DNA from: Listeria monocytogenes
Lineage (GTDB): Bacteria > Bacillota > Bacilli > Lactobacillales > Listeriaceae
Assembly: GCF_900187225.1 (NCBI RefSeq)
Contig: NZ_LT906436.1
Coordinates: forward strand, 682,001 to 746,000
DNA length: 64,000 nucleotides
Direction: 5' to 3'
In this document: positions 1 to 8,263 of the stretch, one piece after another
Position numbering within the stretch: position 1 is the stretch's first letter
How the letters are laid out: every line of letters begins with the position of its first letter
Notes under the pieces: generated by a model
Told to the model about the DNA's origin: nothing
Seen by the model: only the letters and a program-made list of their open reading frames with translations
Database searches by the model: none
Position numbers and translations under genes: made by a program

Positions 1-52
1 AGATTCGTTTACATCTTTTTAGGATATTTAACTATAGAAAGAAGGAAGTTTT

Positions 53-337
53 ATGGCTAAAGCAAAATATGAGGAAAATTTCAAAAAAAGTTTAGTTGCT
101 TTATATCGCAGAGGAAAAACGAAGCATAGCATCTGCCAGGAATTTAACGTCCCTCACTCCACTTTTGGGAAATGGATTAAAAAGTTCAACAATGAGGAAA
201 ATATTGAGTCGAACGAGATTTTGAATATATTGCAAGCGCAAGAACTAAAAAAGCAACGTGTGTTATTAGAAGAAGAATTGTCTATTTTAACGGAAGCGAT
301 TGCTGTTTTTGAGAATCCGTTGCCTAAAAATAAATAA
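53..337 (+). CDS. IS3-type transposase OrfA-like protein, orphan
   Basis: A 94-residue protein with an N-terminal helix-turn-helix of the HTH_Tnp_1 (IS3/IS911 OrfA) type. The first half reads as short basic helices ending in a WIKKF segment, followed by a leucine- and glutamate-rich helix (about residues 55-90) of the kind that acts as the OrfA zipper. The length is normal for OrfA. A purine-rich GAAGGAAG lies just upstream of the ATG. No OrfB (DDE integrase) reading frame follows, and a strong terminator starts 18 bases after the stop. It is therefore either a remnant or a domesticated DNA-binding protein. Terminal inverted repeats are not visible, but the left side is cut by the window edge. 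Confidence 0.75.
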   Translation: MAKAKYEENFKKSLVALYRRGKTKHSICQEFNVPHSTFGKWIKKFNNEENIESNEILNILQAQELKKQRVLLEEELSILTEAIAVFENPLPKNK

Positions 338-354
338 TTTAGTGAGTAATAGAG

Positions 355-388
355 AAAAAACCTTAAGCACTAGCTTAAGGTTTTTTGC
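355..388. terminator. Bidirectional terminator between orfA and the CMD-like gene
   Basis: A 13-bp perfect stem (AAAAAACCTTAAG against CTTAAGGTTTTTT) with a 6-base loop. It has T runs on both strands and serves the convergent genes on either side. Confidence 0.85.
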
Positions 389-391
389 AAA

Positions 392-700
392 TTATTCTTC
401 ATCAAAGGCATCTAAGGCAATAGGTAAAGCGCTTATTACCGTGTTCCCAACAGCAGGTAAGCCGACGAGAATGGCGCTAATGATTTCATCGCGAGTTGCA
501 CCGTTTGATTTTGCCATTTTCACATGGAAAGGGAGTCCGCTTTCTAGGCGAGTGGCGGCCATGACAGCAATGTATGCTAGTTCTTCTGTTTTTTTATCGA
601 GTTTACTTGCGGCATCTAGTTTATGTACGGTTTCCATCCAGGCAGATTGTACTTCGGGAGCTTCTTTCGCGAATACTTCAAATGATTTGCTTACTTTCAT
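392..700 (-). CDS. Carboxymuconolactone decarboxylase/AhpD-like family protein
   Basis: A 102-residue, all-helical protein of the CMD (PF02627) family, recognisable from the central LDKKTEELAYIAVMAA and FHVKMAKSNGAT segments. AhpD-type members carry a CxxC redox pair before the conserved His. Here that position reads ESGLPFH with no cysteine, so a peroxidase-reductase role like AhpD is unlikely and the substrate is unknown. The start at 700 is preferred to the in-frame ATG at 709 because AGGAG sits directly against 709 but at normal distance from 700. It is single, with terminators on both sides. Confidence 0.8.
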   Translation of the reverse strand: MKVSKSFEVFAKEAPEVQSAWMETVHKLDAASKLDKKTEELAYIAVMAATRLESGLPFHVKMAKSNGATRDEIISAILVGLPAVGNTVISALPIALDAFDEE

Positions 701-730
701 TGAGGTCATCTCCTATTAGATTTTTATAAT

Positions 731-761
731 AAAAAACCACCCAAACACTGGGCGGTTTTCG
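731..761 (-). terminator. Terminator of the kinase gene
   Basis: Stem ACCGCCCA/TGGGTGGT read on the minus strand, followed by a T run. It lies 3 bases beyond the stop of the kinase gene at 764 and separates it from the CMD-like gene. Confidence 0.75.
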
Positions 762-763
762 TA

Positions 764-1579
764 TTATCTATTTTCTGCTTTATTATGAGCGCCATGCCAA
801 ACAGGACCGATGAATTCGTTTAGTGCAAATCCACCTTTGATAGCTGCTGTGACAAAGTCTTTTGCTTTTGCGACAGCTTCTTCAACAGTTAAACCTTTTG
901 CAAGTCCAGCTGTGATTGCTGCTGCGAAAGTACAACCAGCGCCGTGATTGTGGCTTGGAGAGATCTTTTCCACTTCATAGATAGTGAATTCTTTGCCATC
1001 ATAAAGTAGGTCGATTGCTTTATCGCTTTCTAGGGCTTTTCCGCCTTTGATAACAACGTATTTAGCGCCTAGTTCGATGATTTTTTTCGCTGCTGCTTTC
1101 ATATCATCTAAAGTAGTTAATTTGCCAAGGCCGGACAATTGGCCTGCTTCGAATAAGTTTGGTGTTGTGATTGTTGCTTTTGGTAATAGTAAGTCGCGGA
1201 TAGCTTCCGCGTTTTCTGGTTGGATTAATTCGTCTTCGCCTTTACAAACCATAACTGGGTCGATTACGACATTTTTTAAATCGTATTTGTCGATGGCTTC
1301 GCGTGTTGCTTTAATGATTTCAATTGAACCAAGCATACCTGTTTTCATTGCGTCAACTGGGCCGCCAGAAAGAATTGTTTTTAGTTGTTCACGAACAAGT
1401 TGCGCATCAATTGGAGTAACACCGTGCGCCCAGTTGTTGTCTGGGTCCATTGTTACAATTGTTGTGATCGCGCTAAAACCGTATGTGCCATATTCTTCAA
1501 ACGTTTTTAAGTCTGCTTGTAAACCAGCACCACCACTTGAATCAGAACCTGCAATAGTTAATGTTTTTTTGATTGTCAT
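764..1579 (-). CDS. pdxK: Pyridoxal/hydroxymethylpyrimidine kinase (PdxK/ThiD type)
   Basis: A 271-residue ribokinase-superfamily enzyme that phosphorylates pyridoxal/pyridoxine or hydroxymethylpyrimidine for vitamin B6 salvage or thiamine synthesis. Visible motifs are AGSDSSGGAG near the N-terminus, VIDPVMVCKG in the middle, and HGAGCTFAAA, the anion-hole and catalytic loop with a Cys. It resembles the Bacillus subtilis YwdB/PdxK branch more than classical ThiD, as judged by the MDPDNNW segment and the MVCKG loop. Listeria annotations usually call it thiD. It lies 25 bases downstream of the HAD gene on the same strand and is probably cotranscribed with it. A TAGGAGGA ribosome site precedes the ATG. 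The family is sure; the exact substrate is an inference. Confidence 0.88.
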   Translation of the reverse strand: MTIKKTLTIAGSDSSGGAGLQADLKTFEEYGTYGFSAITTIVTMDPDNNWAHGVTPIDAQLVREQLKTILSGGPVDAMKTGMLGSIEIIKATREAIDKYDLKNVVIDPVMVCKGEDELIQPENAEAIRDLLLPKATITTPNLFEAGQLSGLGKLTTLDDMKAAAKKIIELGAKYVVIKGGKALESDKAIDLLYDGKEFTIYEVEKISPSHNHGAGCTFAAAITAGLAKGLTVEEAVAKAKDFVTAAIKGGFALNEFIGPVWHGAHNKAENR

Positions 1580-1604
1580 TCGTGTTTCCTCCTATAAATA
1601 AACT

Positions 1605-2471
1605 TTAGTCATTTGTTTCTAACATTTTATAGATGGCTGCTGCAACGCCGTGCTCATCATTCGAAAGAGTTACGTGTTCTGCAAGGTCTTTGACTTCTTC
1701 TTCGCCGTTACCCATAGCTACACTATAACCAGCCATTTTTAACATCGAAATATCATTCATATTATCTCCAATTGCAAAAGTTTCATCAAGTGTTACGCCT
1801 AATTTTTCTACGTAATATTGTAAAGAAATACCTTTTTGTGCTTCGCGGTGGGTGATTTCAATATTATCGGAGAAAGAAGATGTTACGGATAGTTCCGAAT
1901 CTTTTTCTAGTTTTTGTTTGGCTTTTGCAAGAATGTCTTTATCAGAAGAGAAGGAAATGAATTTTAGAATGGTTAAATCTTTATTGCCTAAAATACGCTC
2001 TACATCAGGAATTTCGTGAACGTCCTTGGATTCAAAACGTTCTTCTACTTTATCCATAATGGTTTCTGCGGGAACGTCTGGGTGGATGCGTTTGTGCATT
2101 TCAATCATAAATTCTTTGCCACGAGCTTTATCTGTTGTGATTGGGCCCATATCAGTGAAAAATTCGGTATACATACCTAATTCAGTCAGCGTGTTGTAAG
2201 TGTTTCTTGCTAGGTTTCTATCGATCGGATGTTGCAAAATGATTTTGCCGTGTTCGTCACGAATTTCCGCACCATTCATACAAATTGCTGGTGCATATAA
2301 ATTAGCTTTATTAATTAACCCCATTGCATCGTCATACATACGTCCGGTGCAAAGAACGAAATGAATTCCTTTGGCGCGGGCTTTTTCGATTGCCTCGACG
2401 TTTTCTTGTGCAATCTCGATATCAGAGTTAAGTAGTGTGCCATCCATGTCTGAAGCAATAACTTTAATCAT
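1605..2471 (-). CDS. Cof-type HAD hydrolase (sugar/flavin phosphatase-like)
   Basis: A 288-residue haloacid dehalogenase-like phosphatase of the Cof/YidA subfamily. Motif I is DMDGTLLNSD at residues 8-17 with the two catalytic Asp residues; motif II is the CTGR region; motif IV is GDNMNDISML near the C-terminus. The large C2-type cap between them and the total length fit Cof enzymes, which act on sugar phosphates, FMN or PLP-like substrates. Being upstream of a vitamin-B6-type kinase makes a cofactor-phosphate substrate thinkable but not shown. First gene of a two-gene minus-strand unit. Confidence 0.88.
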   Translation of the reverse strand: MIKVIASDMDGTLLNSDIEIAQENVEAIEKARAKGIHFVLCTGRMYDDAMGLINKANLYAPAICMNGAEIRDEHGKIILQHPIDRNLARNTYNTLTELGMYTEFFTDMGPITTDKARGKEFMIEMHKRIHPDVPAETIMDKVEERFESKDVHEIPDVERILGNKDLTILKFISFSSDKDILAKAKQKLEKDSELSVTSSFSDNIEITHREAQKGISLQYYVEKLGVTLDETFAIGDNMNDISMLKMAGYSVAMGNGEEEVKDLAEHVTLSNDEHGVAAAIYKMLETND

Positions 2472-2644
2472 AATATTAAATTCCTCCCCAATTTTACCTA
2501 CTTCACTAGAATATCATTTTTTTAAGAAAAATGCACAAAAGGTAGCTGCGCGTAGTTTTTTAGGTGGAGCGATTACTTTACTATATTTCTGTGATTCATT
2601 TGGTTATAATGGATAAGAATAAAACGTGGATAGGATGTGTCAGG

Positions 2645-3208
2645 ATGAAAACAGAACTAGAAAAGATGATTGCAGGAGAAATGTATGATCCTAGCGACAG
2701 AGAGCTTGCACACGGAAGAAATCGTGCGCGTAAGTTCTGCAGAGAGATTAACGATGCGATGGATTCAGAGTCCCGTGCAAGCGTGCTGAAGCGTCTATTC
2801 GGCGGAACGAAAGAAAATGTTTATGTGGAACCTGATTTCCGTGTCGATTACGGTTCTAATATTTATGTAGGCGAAAATTTTTACGCTAATTTTGATTGTG
2901 TTATTTTAGATGTTTGCGAAGTACATATTGGCGACAATTGCATGATGGCGCCGGGTGTTCATATCTATACTGCGACACATCCGCTTGATCCAGTAGAACG
3001 TAATAGTGGATTAGAGCTTGGTAAACCAGTTGAAATTGGCGACAATGTTTGGATTGGTGGACGAGCAATTATTAATCCAGGCGTAAAACTTGGAAATAAT
3101 GTTGTCGTTGCTTCAGGTGCGGTTGTCACGAAAAGTTTCCCGGATAATGTCGTTGTTGCGGGTAACCCAGCGCGCGTTATTAAAACAATTGAGGTTGAGG
3201 AAAAATGA
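2645..3208 (+). CDS. Maltose/galactoside O-acetyltransferase family protein
   Basis: A 187-residue hexapeptide-repeat (left-handed beta-helix) acetyltransferase using acetyl-CoA. The N-terminal Mac domain (residues 1-55) is followed by imperfect hexapeptides and the loop with the catalytic His at residue 112 ([11 protein letters not shown]). The C-terminal part holds GDNVWIGG and the NPARVIK ending typical of Maa/LacA. The start at 2645 gives the normal family length; an in-frame ATG upstream at 2609 would add an unlikely tail. The natural acceptor sugar cannot be read from sequence. Its stop overlaps the next gene (ATGA). Confidence 0.87.
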   Translation: MKTELEKMIAGEMYDPSDRELAHGRNRARKFCREINDAMDSESRASVLKRLFGGTKENVYVEPDFRVDYGSNIYVGENFYANFDCVILDVCEVHIGDNCMMAPGVHIYTATHPLDPVERNSGLELGKPVEIGDNVWIGGRAIINPGVKLGNNVVVASGAVVTKSFPDNVVVAGNPARVIKTIEVEEK

Positions 3209-3468
3209 TTATTTCAGATTCAAAAATTTTTGAACAAATGGAAAACGAATTAGCGAAAGCAAAAGCAGCAACCACAAAAGCGAGCCAAGATAAGCATTTG
3301 CATGGTTTGATGCTGCTTGTTCAACTTGCAAAAACAGGCGATGAGACAACTGCGGCTGTAGAACCGATTGCTATTCAGCCAACAGAACCGGCGCAAATCG
3401 CAAGTATGGACGGTAAGAAAATAGAGTTAGAAGACGGCGCGAATGGAGACTCGTTGCTTGATTTTTAG
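3205..3468 (+). CDS. YwdI-like small protein
   Basis: An 87-residue soluble acidic protein whose start overlaps the acetyltransferase stop by four bases, so it is translationally coupled. It has a charged helix (residues 8-45, rich in Lys/Ala) followed by a low-complexity acidic tail. It resembles Bacillus YwdI, and the neighbouring DUF423 gene resembles YwdK, so the gene pair is conserved. Function is unknown. Confidence 0.7.
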   Translation: MIISDSKIFEQMENELAKAKAATTKASQDKHLHGLMLLVQLAKTGDETTAAVEPIAIQPTEPAQIASMDGKKIELEDGANGDSLLDF

Positions 3469-3477
3469 GGGGTAACT

Positions 3478-3855
3478 ATGAAAAAAACAATAATTACTGG
3501 AGCCATTTTTGCAGGGCTGGCAGTTTTACTGGGAGCTTTTGGGGCACATGCTTTAAAAGATGTGCTTGGCAGTTATGCGAGCACTTGGGAAACCGGCGTT
3601 CAGTACCAAATGTTTCACGCAGGAGGCATTTTAGTTATAGGGCTATTGATGGAAAAACAAGCTAGTCGGCTTTACACTTGGGCAGCCATTTTATTTGCAA
3701 CTGGAATTGTCTTTTTCTCGGGTAGTTTGTATGTTTTAAGTATTTCGAAAGTATCCATTTTAGGTGCGATTACGCCTATCGGTGGCGTTTGCTTTGTCGT
3801 TGGTTGGTTCTTGCTAATTTTAGGAGTATCAAGAAGAACGATGAGTAGATATTAA
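3478..3855 (+). CDS. DUF423 family membrane protein (YwdK-like)
   Basis: A 125-residue integral membrane protein with four hydrophobic segments. The N-terminal GAFGAHALKD motif is the signature of DUF423 proteins, and the total length is typical. A GGGGG ribosome site precedes the ATG. Last gene of the three-gene unit, closed by a strong terminator. Molecular function is unknown in the family. Confidence 0.85.
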   Translation: MKKTIITGAIFAGLAVLLGAFGAHALKDVLGSYASTWETGVQYQMFHAGGILVIGLLMEKQASRLYTWAAILFATGIVFFSGSLYVLSISKVSILGAITPIGGVCFVVGWFLLILGVSRRTMSRY

Positions 3856-3863
3856 ATCAAAAT

Positions 3864-3908
3864 AATCGTCTTTTCGCGTTCATTTAAGTGAAAAGACGAT
3901 TGTTTTTT
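3864..3908 (+). terminator. Terminator after the DUF423 gene
   Basis: 12-bp stem AATCGTCTTTTC/GAAAAGACGATT with a 14-base loop, followed by a T run. Confidence 0.9.
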
Positions 3909-3968
3909 CTTATTGGCGAATAAGTGATAAAATAAAGGAATCATAATTTATAAGGAGACAGCAATTAC

Positions 3969-4904
3969 ATGACTTATGCACTTGAAATAAAAGGGTTAAG
4001 AAAAATTTATTCCACTGGGGTCGAAGCGTTGCGCGGTGTGGATTTAACGGTAGAAGAAGGAGATTTTTATGCACTGCTTGGTCCTAATGGTGCCGGGAAA
4101 TCAACGACGATTGGTATTATTACTTCACTAGTTAATAAAACATCAGGTCAAGTAAGCGTATTTGGCTATGATCTCGATACAGATATTGTCCGGGCAAAAC
4201 AGCAAATCGGTCTTGTTCCACAAGAGTTTAACTTTAATCCGTTCGAAACGGTTCAGCAAATCGTTGTTAATCAAGCTGGGTATTACGGTGTTTCTCGTAA
4301 GGAAGCCATCAAGCGTAGCGAAAAATATTTAAAGCAATCGAATTTGTGGGAGAAGCGTAGTGAACGCGCGCGGATGCTCTCGGGCGGGATGAAACGCCGC
4401 TTGATGATTGCGCGTGCTCTGATGCATGAACCCAAGTTGCTTATTTTAGATGAACCAACTGCTGGGGTGGATATTGAACTTAGACGTGAGATGTGGACGT
4501 TTTTAAGAGAGTTGAACGAAAGTGGTACGACGATTATTTTGACAACGCATTATTTAGAAGAAGCAGAGATGCTCTGTCGTAATATCGGCATTATTCAGTC
4601 TGGGGAGTTGATTGAGAATACCAGCATGAAATCACTACTTTCTAAATTGCAATTTGAAACGTTTATTTTTGATTTAGAACCGTATGAAGAAGCTTTCGAA
4701 ATTACGGGTTATAATCATGTGTTTGAAGATAAGCAAACTTTGTCTGTAGAAGTGGAACGTAATCAGGGAGTGAACCATATCTTTGAGCAATTAAGCGAAC
4801 ACGGTATTAAAGTGCTTTCGATGCGTAATAAATCTAATCGACTCGAAGAACTATTTTTAAAAATTACCGAAGAAAAACATCAAGCGGGGGAGAAACATGT
4901 TTAA
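3969..4904 (+). CDS. ABC-2 type exporter, ATP-binding protein
   Basis: A 311-residue ATPase of the DrrA/YadG class. Walker A is GPNGAGKST at residues 38-46, the signature is LSGGM, Walker B is LLILDEPTAGVD, and the switch His lies in TTHYLEEAE. A regulatory C-terminal domain of about 80 residues follows the nucleotide-binding domain. It overlaps the permease gene by eight bases, so the two form one exporter. The exported substrate, perhaps a lipid, drug or polysaccharide precursor, cannot be told. AAGGAG precedes the ATG. Confidence 0.92.
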   Translation: MTYALEIKGLRKIYSTGVEALRGVDLTVEEGDFYALLGPNGAGKSTTIGIITSLVNKTSGQVSVFGYDLDTDIVRAKQQIGLVPQEFNFNPFETVQQIVVNQAGYYGVSRKEAIKRSEKYLKQSNLWEKRSERARMLSGGMKRRLMIARALMHEPKLLILDEPTAGVDIELRREMWTFLRELNESGTTIILTTHYLEEAEMLCRNIGIIQSGELIENTSMKSLLSKLQFETFIFDLEPYEEAFEITGYNHVFEDKQTLSVEVERNQGVNHIFEQLSEHGIKVLSMRNKSNRLEELFLKITEEKHQAGEKHV

Positions 4905-5667
4905 TCTATATTATACAGCTTTAAAAAGTTTAGCGGCGAAAGAAACCAACCGCTATATGCGAATTTGGGTGCAGACACTCGTGCCGCCAGTTATTACGAC
5001 TTCGCTATATTTTATTATTTTCGGAAAAATGATTGGTAGCCGCATTGGCGATATGAATGGCTTTTCTTACATGGAGTACATTGTGCCGGGGCTGATTATG
5101 ATGTCCGTTATTACTAGTTCTTACGCCAATGTATCTTCGTCCTTTTTCTCGCAAAAGTTTCAGAAAAACATTGAAGAAATACTTGTCGCGCCGGTGCCAA
5201 CGCATATTATTATTTGGGGCTTTTTGATTGGCGGAATTGGTAGAAGTGTTTTAGTCGGAGCACTTGTTACGCTTATTTCGATGGTGTTTGTGCCGATTCA
5301 CATTCATTCGTGGACGATTGGTATTATTACCTTCTTAATGACGGCGATTTTATTTTCACTTGCGGGACTTATTAACGGGATTTTCGCTAGATCATTTGAC
5401 GATGTATCCATTGTCCCAACTTTTGTCTTACAACCGTTAACGTATCTAGGTGGCGTATTTTACGCGATTTCGATGTTACCGCCAATCTGGCAAGCGATTT
5501 CTAAAGTGAACCCGATTGTCTATATGATTTCCGGATTCCGCTATGGTTTCCTAGGCGTTACAGATGTACCAGTAGTAATTTCTCTATCCATTCTTGTTGT
5601 ATTTAGTGTCGTTCTTTACTCGATTTGTTGGTATTTAATCAGTAAAGGACGAGGACTTCGAAGTTAA
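4897..5667 (+). CDS. ABC-2 type exporter, permease
   Basis: A 256-residue membrane protein with about six transmembrane segments and the ABC-2 signature region in its second half (GGVFYAISMLPPIWQ, then VNPIVYMISGFRYGF). It is the partner of the preceding ATPase, with which it overlaps. A terminator follows directly. Confidence 0.92.
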   Translation: MFNLYYTALKSLAAKETNRYMRIWVQTLVPPVITTSLYFIIFGKMIGSRIGDMNGFSYMEYIVPGLIMMSVITSSYANVSSSFFSQKFQKNIEEILVAPVPTHIIIWGFLIGGIGRSVLVGALVTLISMVFVPIHIHSWTIGIITFLMTAILFSLAGLINGIFARSFDDVSIVPTFVLQPLTYLGGVFYAISMLPPIWQAISKVNPIVYMISGFRYGFLGVTDVPVVISLSILVVFSVVLYSICWYLISKGRGLRS

Positions 5668-5680
5668 TAGCGATTTTTTC

Positions 5681-5713
5681 AAAAAGAGAGCGGATTTCCG
5701 TTCTCTTTTTTTC
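5681..5713 (+). terminator. Terminator of the ABC exporter unit
   Basis: AAAAAGAGAGCGG paired with CCGTTCTCTTTTTT (a few G-T pairs) and a terminal T run. Confidence 0.8.
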
Positions 5714-5750
5714 ATGTTTACTACAATTCTTTTTCAATTTGATGTTAAAC

Positions 5751-5775
5751 GTTTTAGCGTAAAACTGGAGGGAAG
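5751..5775 (+). promoter_or_regulatory. Candidate sigma-B promoter
   Basis: GTTT at 5751-5754 and GGGAA at 5770-5774 are separated by 15 bases, matching the Listeria sigma-B consensus GTTT-N13-17-GGGWA. It lies 26 bases before the small membrane gene at 5801 and would drive that gene, the dehydrogenase and the YdaT-like gene. The last two are known to me as general-stress genes in L. monocytogenes. Confidence 0.75.
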
Positions 5776-5800
5776 ACATAAAGTAATGGGGGGGATGAAA

Positions 5801-5917
5801 ATGGGAAATAAAAAAGTGAAGCGAAAACTTGGCGCTAATATTTGGTGGATACTTATATTGGCCATTTTGATTATTTTCGTAGCCTACTTAGTCATGGGTT
5901 ACGTCGCAAAAATATAG
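5801..5917 (+). CDS. Small single-span membrane protein (38 aa)
   Basis: A 38-residue protein with a basic N-terminus (MGNKKVKRKL) and one hydrophobic helix (about residues 14-34), predicted to sit in the membrane with the positive end inside. The start at 5801 is chosen because a run of seven G (5788-5794) lies six bases upstream; in-frame ATGs at 5786 and 5795 are too close to or inside that run. It is the first gene behind the sigma-B promoter, 11 bases before the dehydrogenase. Function unknown; a general-stress membrane peptide is the simplest reading. Confidence 0.7.
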   Translation: MGNKKVKRKLGANIWWILILAILIIFVAYLVMGYVAKI

Positions 5918-5928
5918 GAGGTTTTATA

Positions 5929-6810
5929 ATGAATAAAGAAAATCCATTAAACAAATACCATACAGGAAAATTTGAAAAGCAACGCCAGGATTATCCTGGT
6001 TTGCAAAGTAAAATGACGCCTGTTCCAGATGCGGGCGAATCAAGTTATCAAGGCGCTAATAAATTAACCGGGAAAAAAGCCTTTGTAACAGGGGGAGACT
6101 CCGGAATTGGTCGGGCTGCGGTTATTGCCTATGCTAGAGAAGGTGCTGATGTCGCGATAAATTATCATCCGGATGAAGAAGTAGATGCACAGGAAGTTAA
6201 AGCGATTGTTGAGGAGGCTGGACAGAAATGTGGCTTATTACCAGGTGATTTACGAAAAGAAGGTTTAGCGAAAGATTTAGTAAAAAAAGCATATAACGAG
6301 TTAGGTGGACTAGATATTCTAGTGCTAAATGCTGGACTACAACAATATCAATTAGATATTCAAAAACTTCCAGCTGAACAACTACGTGATACATTTGAAG
6401 TGAACGTTTTCTCCGTTGTGTTCGCCATTCAAGAAGCACTTAATTACTTAAAAGCAGGAGCAAGTATCATTTTAACGTCCTCCATTCAAGGCGTTAAGCC
6501 AAGCGCTCACCTTGTTGACTATGCAATGACAAAAAGTAGTTTAATTTCGCTTACTAAAAGTTTAACGGCACAACTAGGTGAAAAAGGTATTCGCATCAAC
6601 GCAGTTGCACCAGGTCCAATTTGGACGGCGCTACAAATTTCTGGGGGACAACCACAAGATAGTATTCCAGAATTTGGTCAAGATCAACCACTTGGACGAG
6701 CAGGTCAACCAGCGGAACTCGCGAGCGCTTATGTGCTACTAGCATCAGATGAAGCAAGTTATACAACGGGCCAAGTATACGGAATTACTGGTGGAGCTCC
6801 TATTAATTAA
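5929..6810 (+). CDS. Short-chain dehydrogenase/reductase, general-stress type (YdaD/YghA-like)
   Basis: A 293-residue SDR oxidoreductase. The Rossmann motif TGGDSGIGRA lies about 50 residues in, after an N-terminal extension typical of the YdaD/YhxC/YghA group. NAG appears in LVLNAG, and the catalytic Tyr198 and Lys202 in YAMTK. The C-terminal YGITGG ending is typical. A perfect TAGGAGGT ribosome site sets the start at 5929; the longer upstream reading frame overlaps the small membrane gene and is not used. Substrate unknown. Second gene of the sigma-B unit. Confidence 0.9.
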   Translation: MNKENPLNKYHTGKFEKQRQDYPGLQSKMTPVPDAGESSYQGANKLTGKKAFVTGGDSGIGRAAVIAYAREGADVAINYHPDEEVDAQEVKAIVEEAGQKCGLLPGDLRKEGLAKDLVKKAYNELGGLDILVLNAGLQQYQLDIQKLPAEQLRDTFEVNVFSVVFAIQEALNYLKAGASIILTSSIQGVKPSAHLVDYAMTKSSLISLTKSLTAQLGEKGIRINAVAPGPIWTALQISGGQPQDSIPEFGQDQPLGRAGQPAELASAYVLLASDEASYTTGQVYGITGGAPIN

Positions 6811-6827
6811 AAGCGAGGTGAAAGTTC

Positions 6828-7004
6828 GTGCCGTGGACAAAAAACGATTATCCGGATTCGTGGAAAAATCTAAAGAAAACAGAACGAGAAAAAGCTATTG
6901 AAATCGGCAATGCGCTATTGAAGGATGGCTATTCAGAAAGCCGCGCCATCCCAATTGCTACTTCGAAAGCGGAAGAATGGTATAAAAATCATAAGGAATC
7001 ATAA
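6828..7004 (+). CDS. YdaT-like small stress protein (58 aa)
   Basis: A GTG-started 58-residue protein preceded by GCGAGGTG and lying 17 bases after the dehydrogenase. The sequence begins MPWTKNDYPDSWKN and continues with a short helical segment and a WYKNH ending, as in Bacillus YdaT and related small stress proteins. It has no cysteine and no membrane segment. Last gene of the sigma-B unit; a terminator follows. Function is unknown. Confidence 0.8.
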   Translation: MPWTKNDYPDSWKNLKKTEREKAIEIGNALLKDGYSESRAIPIATSKAEEWYKNHKES

Positions 7005-7018
7005 CGGTAAGCTAAAAT

Positions 7019-7069
7019 AACACTTGGAACGCTAGGCTTTAAGTCTGCTGTTTCAAGTGTTTTAATTTT
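7019..7069 (+). terminator. Terminator of the sigma-B stress unit
   Basis: Stem AACACTTGGAA/TTTCAAGTGTT with a 21-base loop and the sequence TTTAATTTT after it. Confidence 0.7.
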
Positions 7070-7129
7070 GATAAAAAAAGTGTACTATTTAAATTAAGAG
7101 AGATGCTTGCCAACTAGGAGGAACTTTTT

Positions 7130-7738
7130 ATGAATAAAAGAAGATGGATTTTCAGCACTGTGGTTACAGCTTTCCTATTGATTATCGGAGGATTTTTAGT
7201 TTATCAACAGATGATACCAAAACCATTCACCGAAGTAGTGGCAGAAGCTAAAATCGACGGTTATGAGAGTGGGGATGAATTAGAAAACGCTAGTACTGTC
7301 ATCGTAACAGGTCAACTAGAAAAACGCGGAGATTCAATAATAGAGCGAGCTTCAGATGATGCTGTGGTAGGTGTATATAGAATGTCCACTTTTAAAATAG
7401 CCCAAGTTTTAAAAAACGAAACGGACGACAACTTAGCAAAAGAAATGACAATACCTATTTATGAAAATGAAGGTTACGATGCCAAAACGAATACGACATA
7501 CCATATCGCTGGCTATACAAAAATGGAAAAAGAAGAAAAATATCTGTTGTTGTTGCAAAAAGATTCAGAAGATGACTATTATATCCCGACAGCGGTTATT
7601 TTCGGAAAAATTAATCTCGATCCTAATAAAAGAAATGAATTATTTCCTAAAAACAGCGATACAGAAGTAGCAATAAATAAAGTACAAGCCGAAGTTTTAA
7701 AAAATCTTGAAAAGGAAATCGACCGAGAGGATAAATAA
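7130..7738 (+). CDS. Membrane-anchored hypothetical protein
   Basis: A 202-residue protein with an N-terminal signal anchor (basic MNKRR, then a hydrophobic stretch to about residue 25) and an extracytoplasmic domain rich in charged residues. There is no lipobox Cys and no sorting signal. I do not recognise the family. CTAGGAGGA precedes the ATG. It is a single gene; a 500-base gene-free stretch follows. Confidence 0.75.
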   Translation: MNKRRWIFSTVVTAFLLIIGGFLVYQQMIPKPFTEVVAEAKIDGYESGDELENASTVIVTGQLEKRGDSIIERASDDAVVGVYRMSTFKIAQVLKNETDDNLAKEMTIPIYENEGYDAKTNTTYHIAGYTKMEKEEKYLLLLQKDSEDDYYIPTAVIFGKINLDPNKRNELFPKNSDTEVAINKVQAEVLKNLEKEIDREDK

Positions 7739-8263
7739 TTATGTTCTGTTGCATTTTAGTTAAATTCGTCATCTAATTTTAATACTAAAAAAGGGTTTGG
7801 ATTGGGTGAGACGGGTATTATATAACCATAAGCAATGACAATGCCATTACTTTTTCTCCCTTTTTTGTAGTGGGTTGTCTTTACTTACCTTAAACTCCCT
7901 TTTATACTCTTTTGTGGTTGTGTAGCAACCCTTTGGAGTATTTTTTTTGGAAAAAATGCTAAATATAAGAAAACTCCTCAAACAAGGGAAAGTTCGAGGA
8001 GTTCGGCATTTACCAATATTTATAAATGCCACTGGGGATTTTCTAAGTGAACAAAGATATGGATGTTTGGGAAAGCATCCACTTTGAGAATTTACCATAG
8101 ATAGCTGGCGTTAAGTTGTAATGTAGTATAAATCATACAATTCTTGTAGTACATCATATATAGCACTGAATTACCAAATTCCTGATAAATAAGGAAAGGG
8201 TGGAATAAAAGTATCTCATCAGGTATATTTAAATTACACGGGAGTTAAGGAGGTAACGATAAG
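7739..8263. other. Gene-free stretch with inverted repeats
   Basis: No convincing gene. Two inverted repeats are visible. The first is 7972-8003 (AACTCCTC/GAGGAGTT), which on the minus strand extends to 12 pairs and is followed by TTTTCTTAT, like a minus-strand terminator. The second is 8005-8030 (GGCATTTA/TAAATGCC). An 83-codon minus-strand frame here lacks a ribosome site and family features. The stretch may be decayed DNA. Confidence 0.4.

Noticed and set aside
300-719. 139-codon plus-strand frame
   Set aside because: It is the antisense shadow of the CMD-like gene and crosses a terminator.
5842-5928. N-terminal extension of the short-chain dehydrogenase
   Set aside because: The extension is antiphase over the 38-residue peptide gene, and a perfect ribosome site lies just before 5929.
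7847-8098. 83-codon minus-strand frame in the gap after the membrane-anchored protein
   Set aside because: No ribosome site, unusual composition (Cys-, Pro- and Lys-rich), it covers hairpins with a possible terminator inside, and no family is recognisable.
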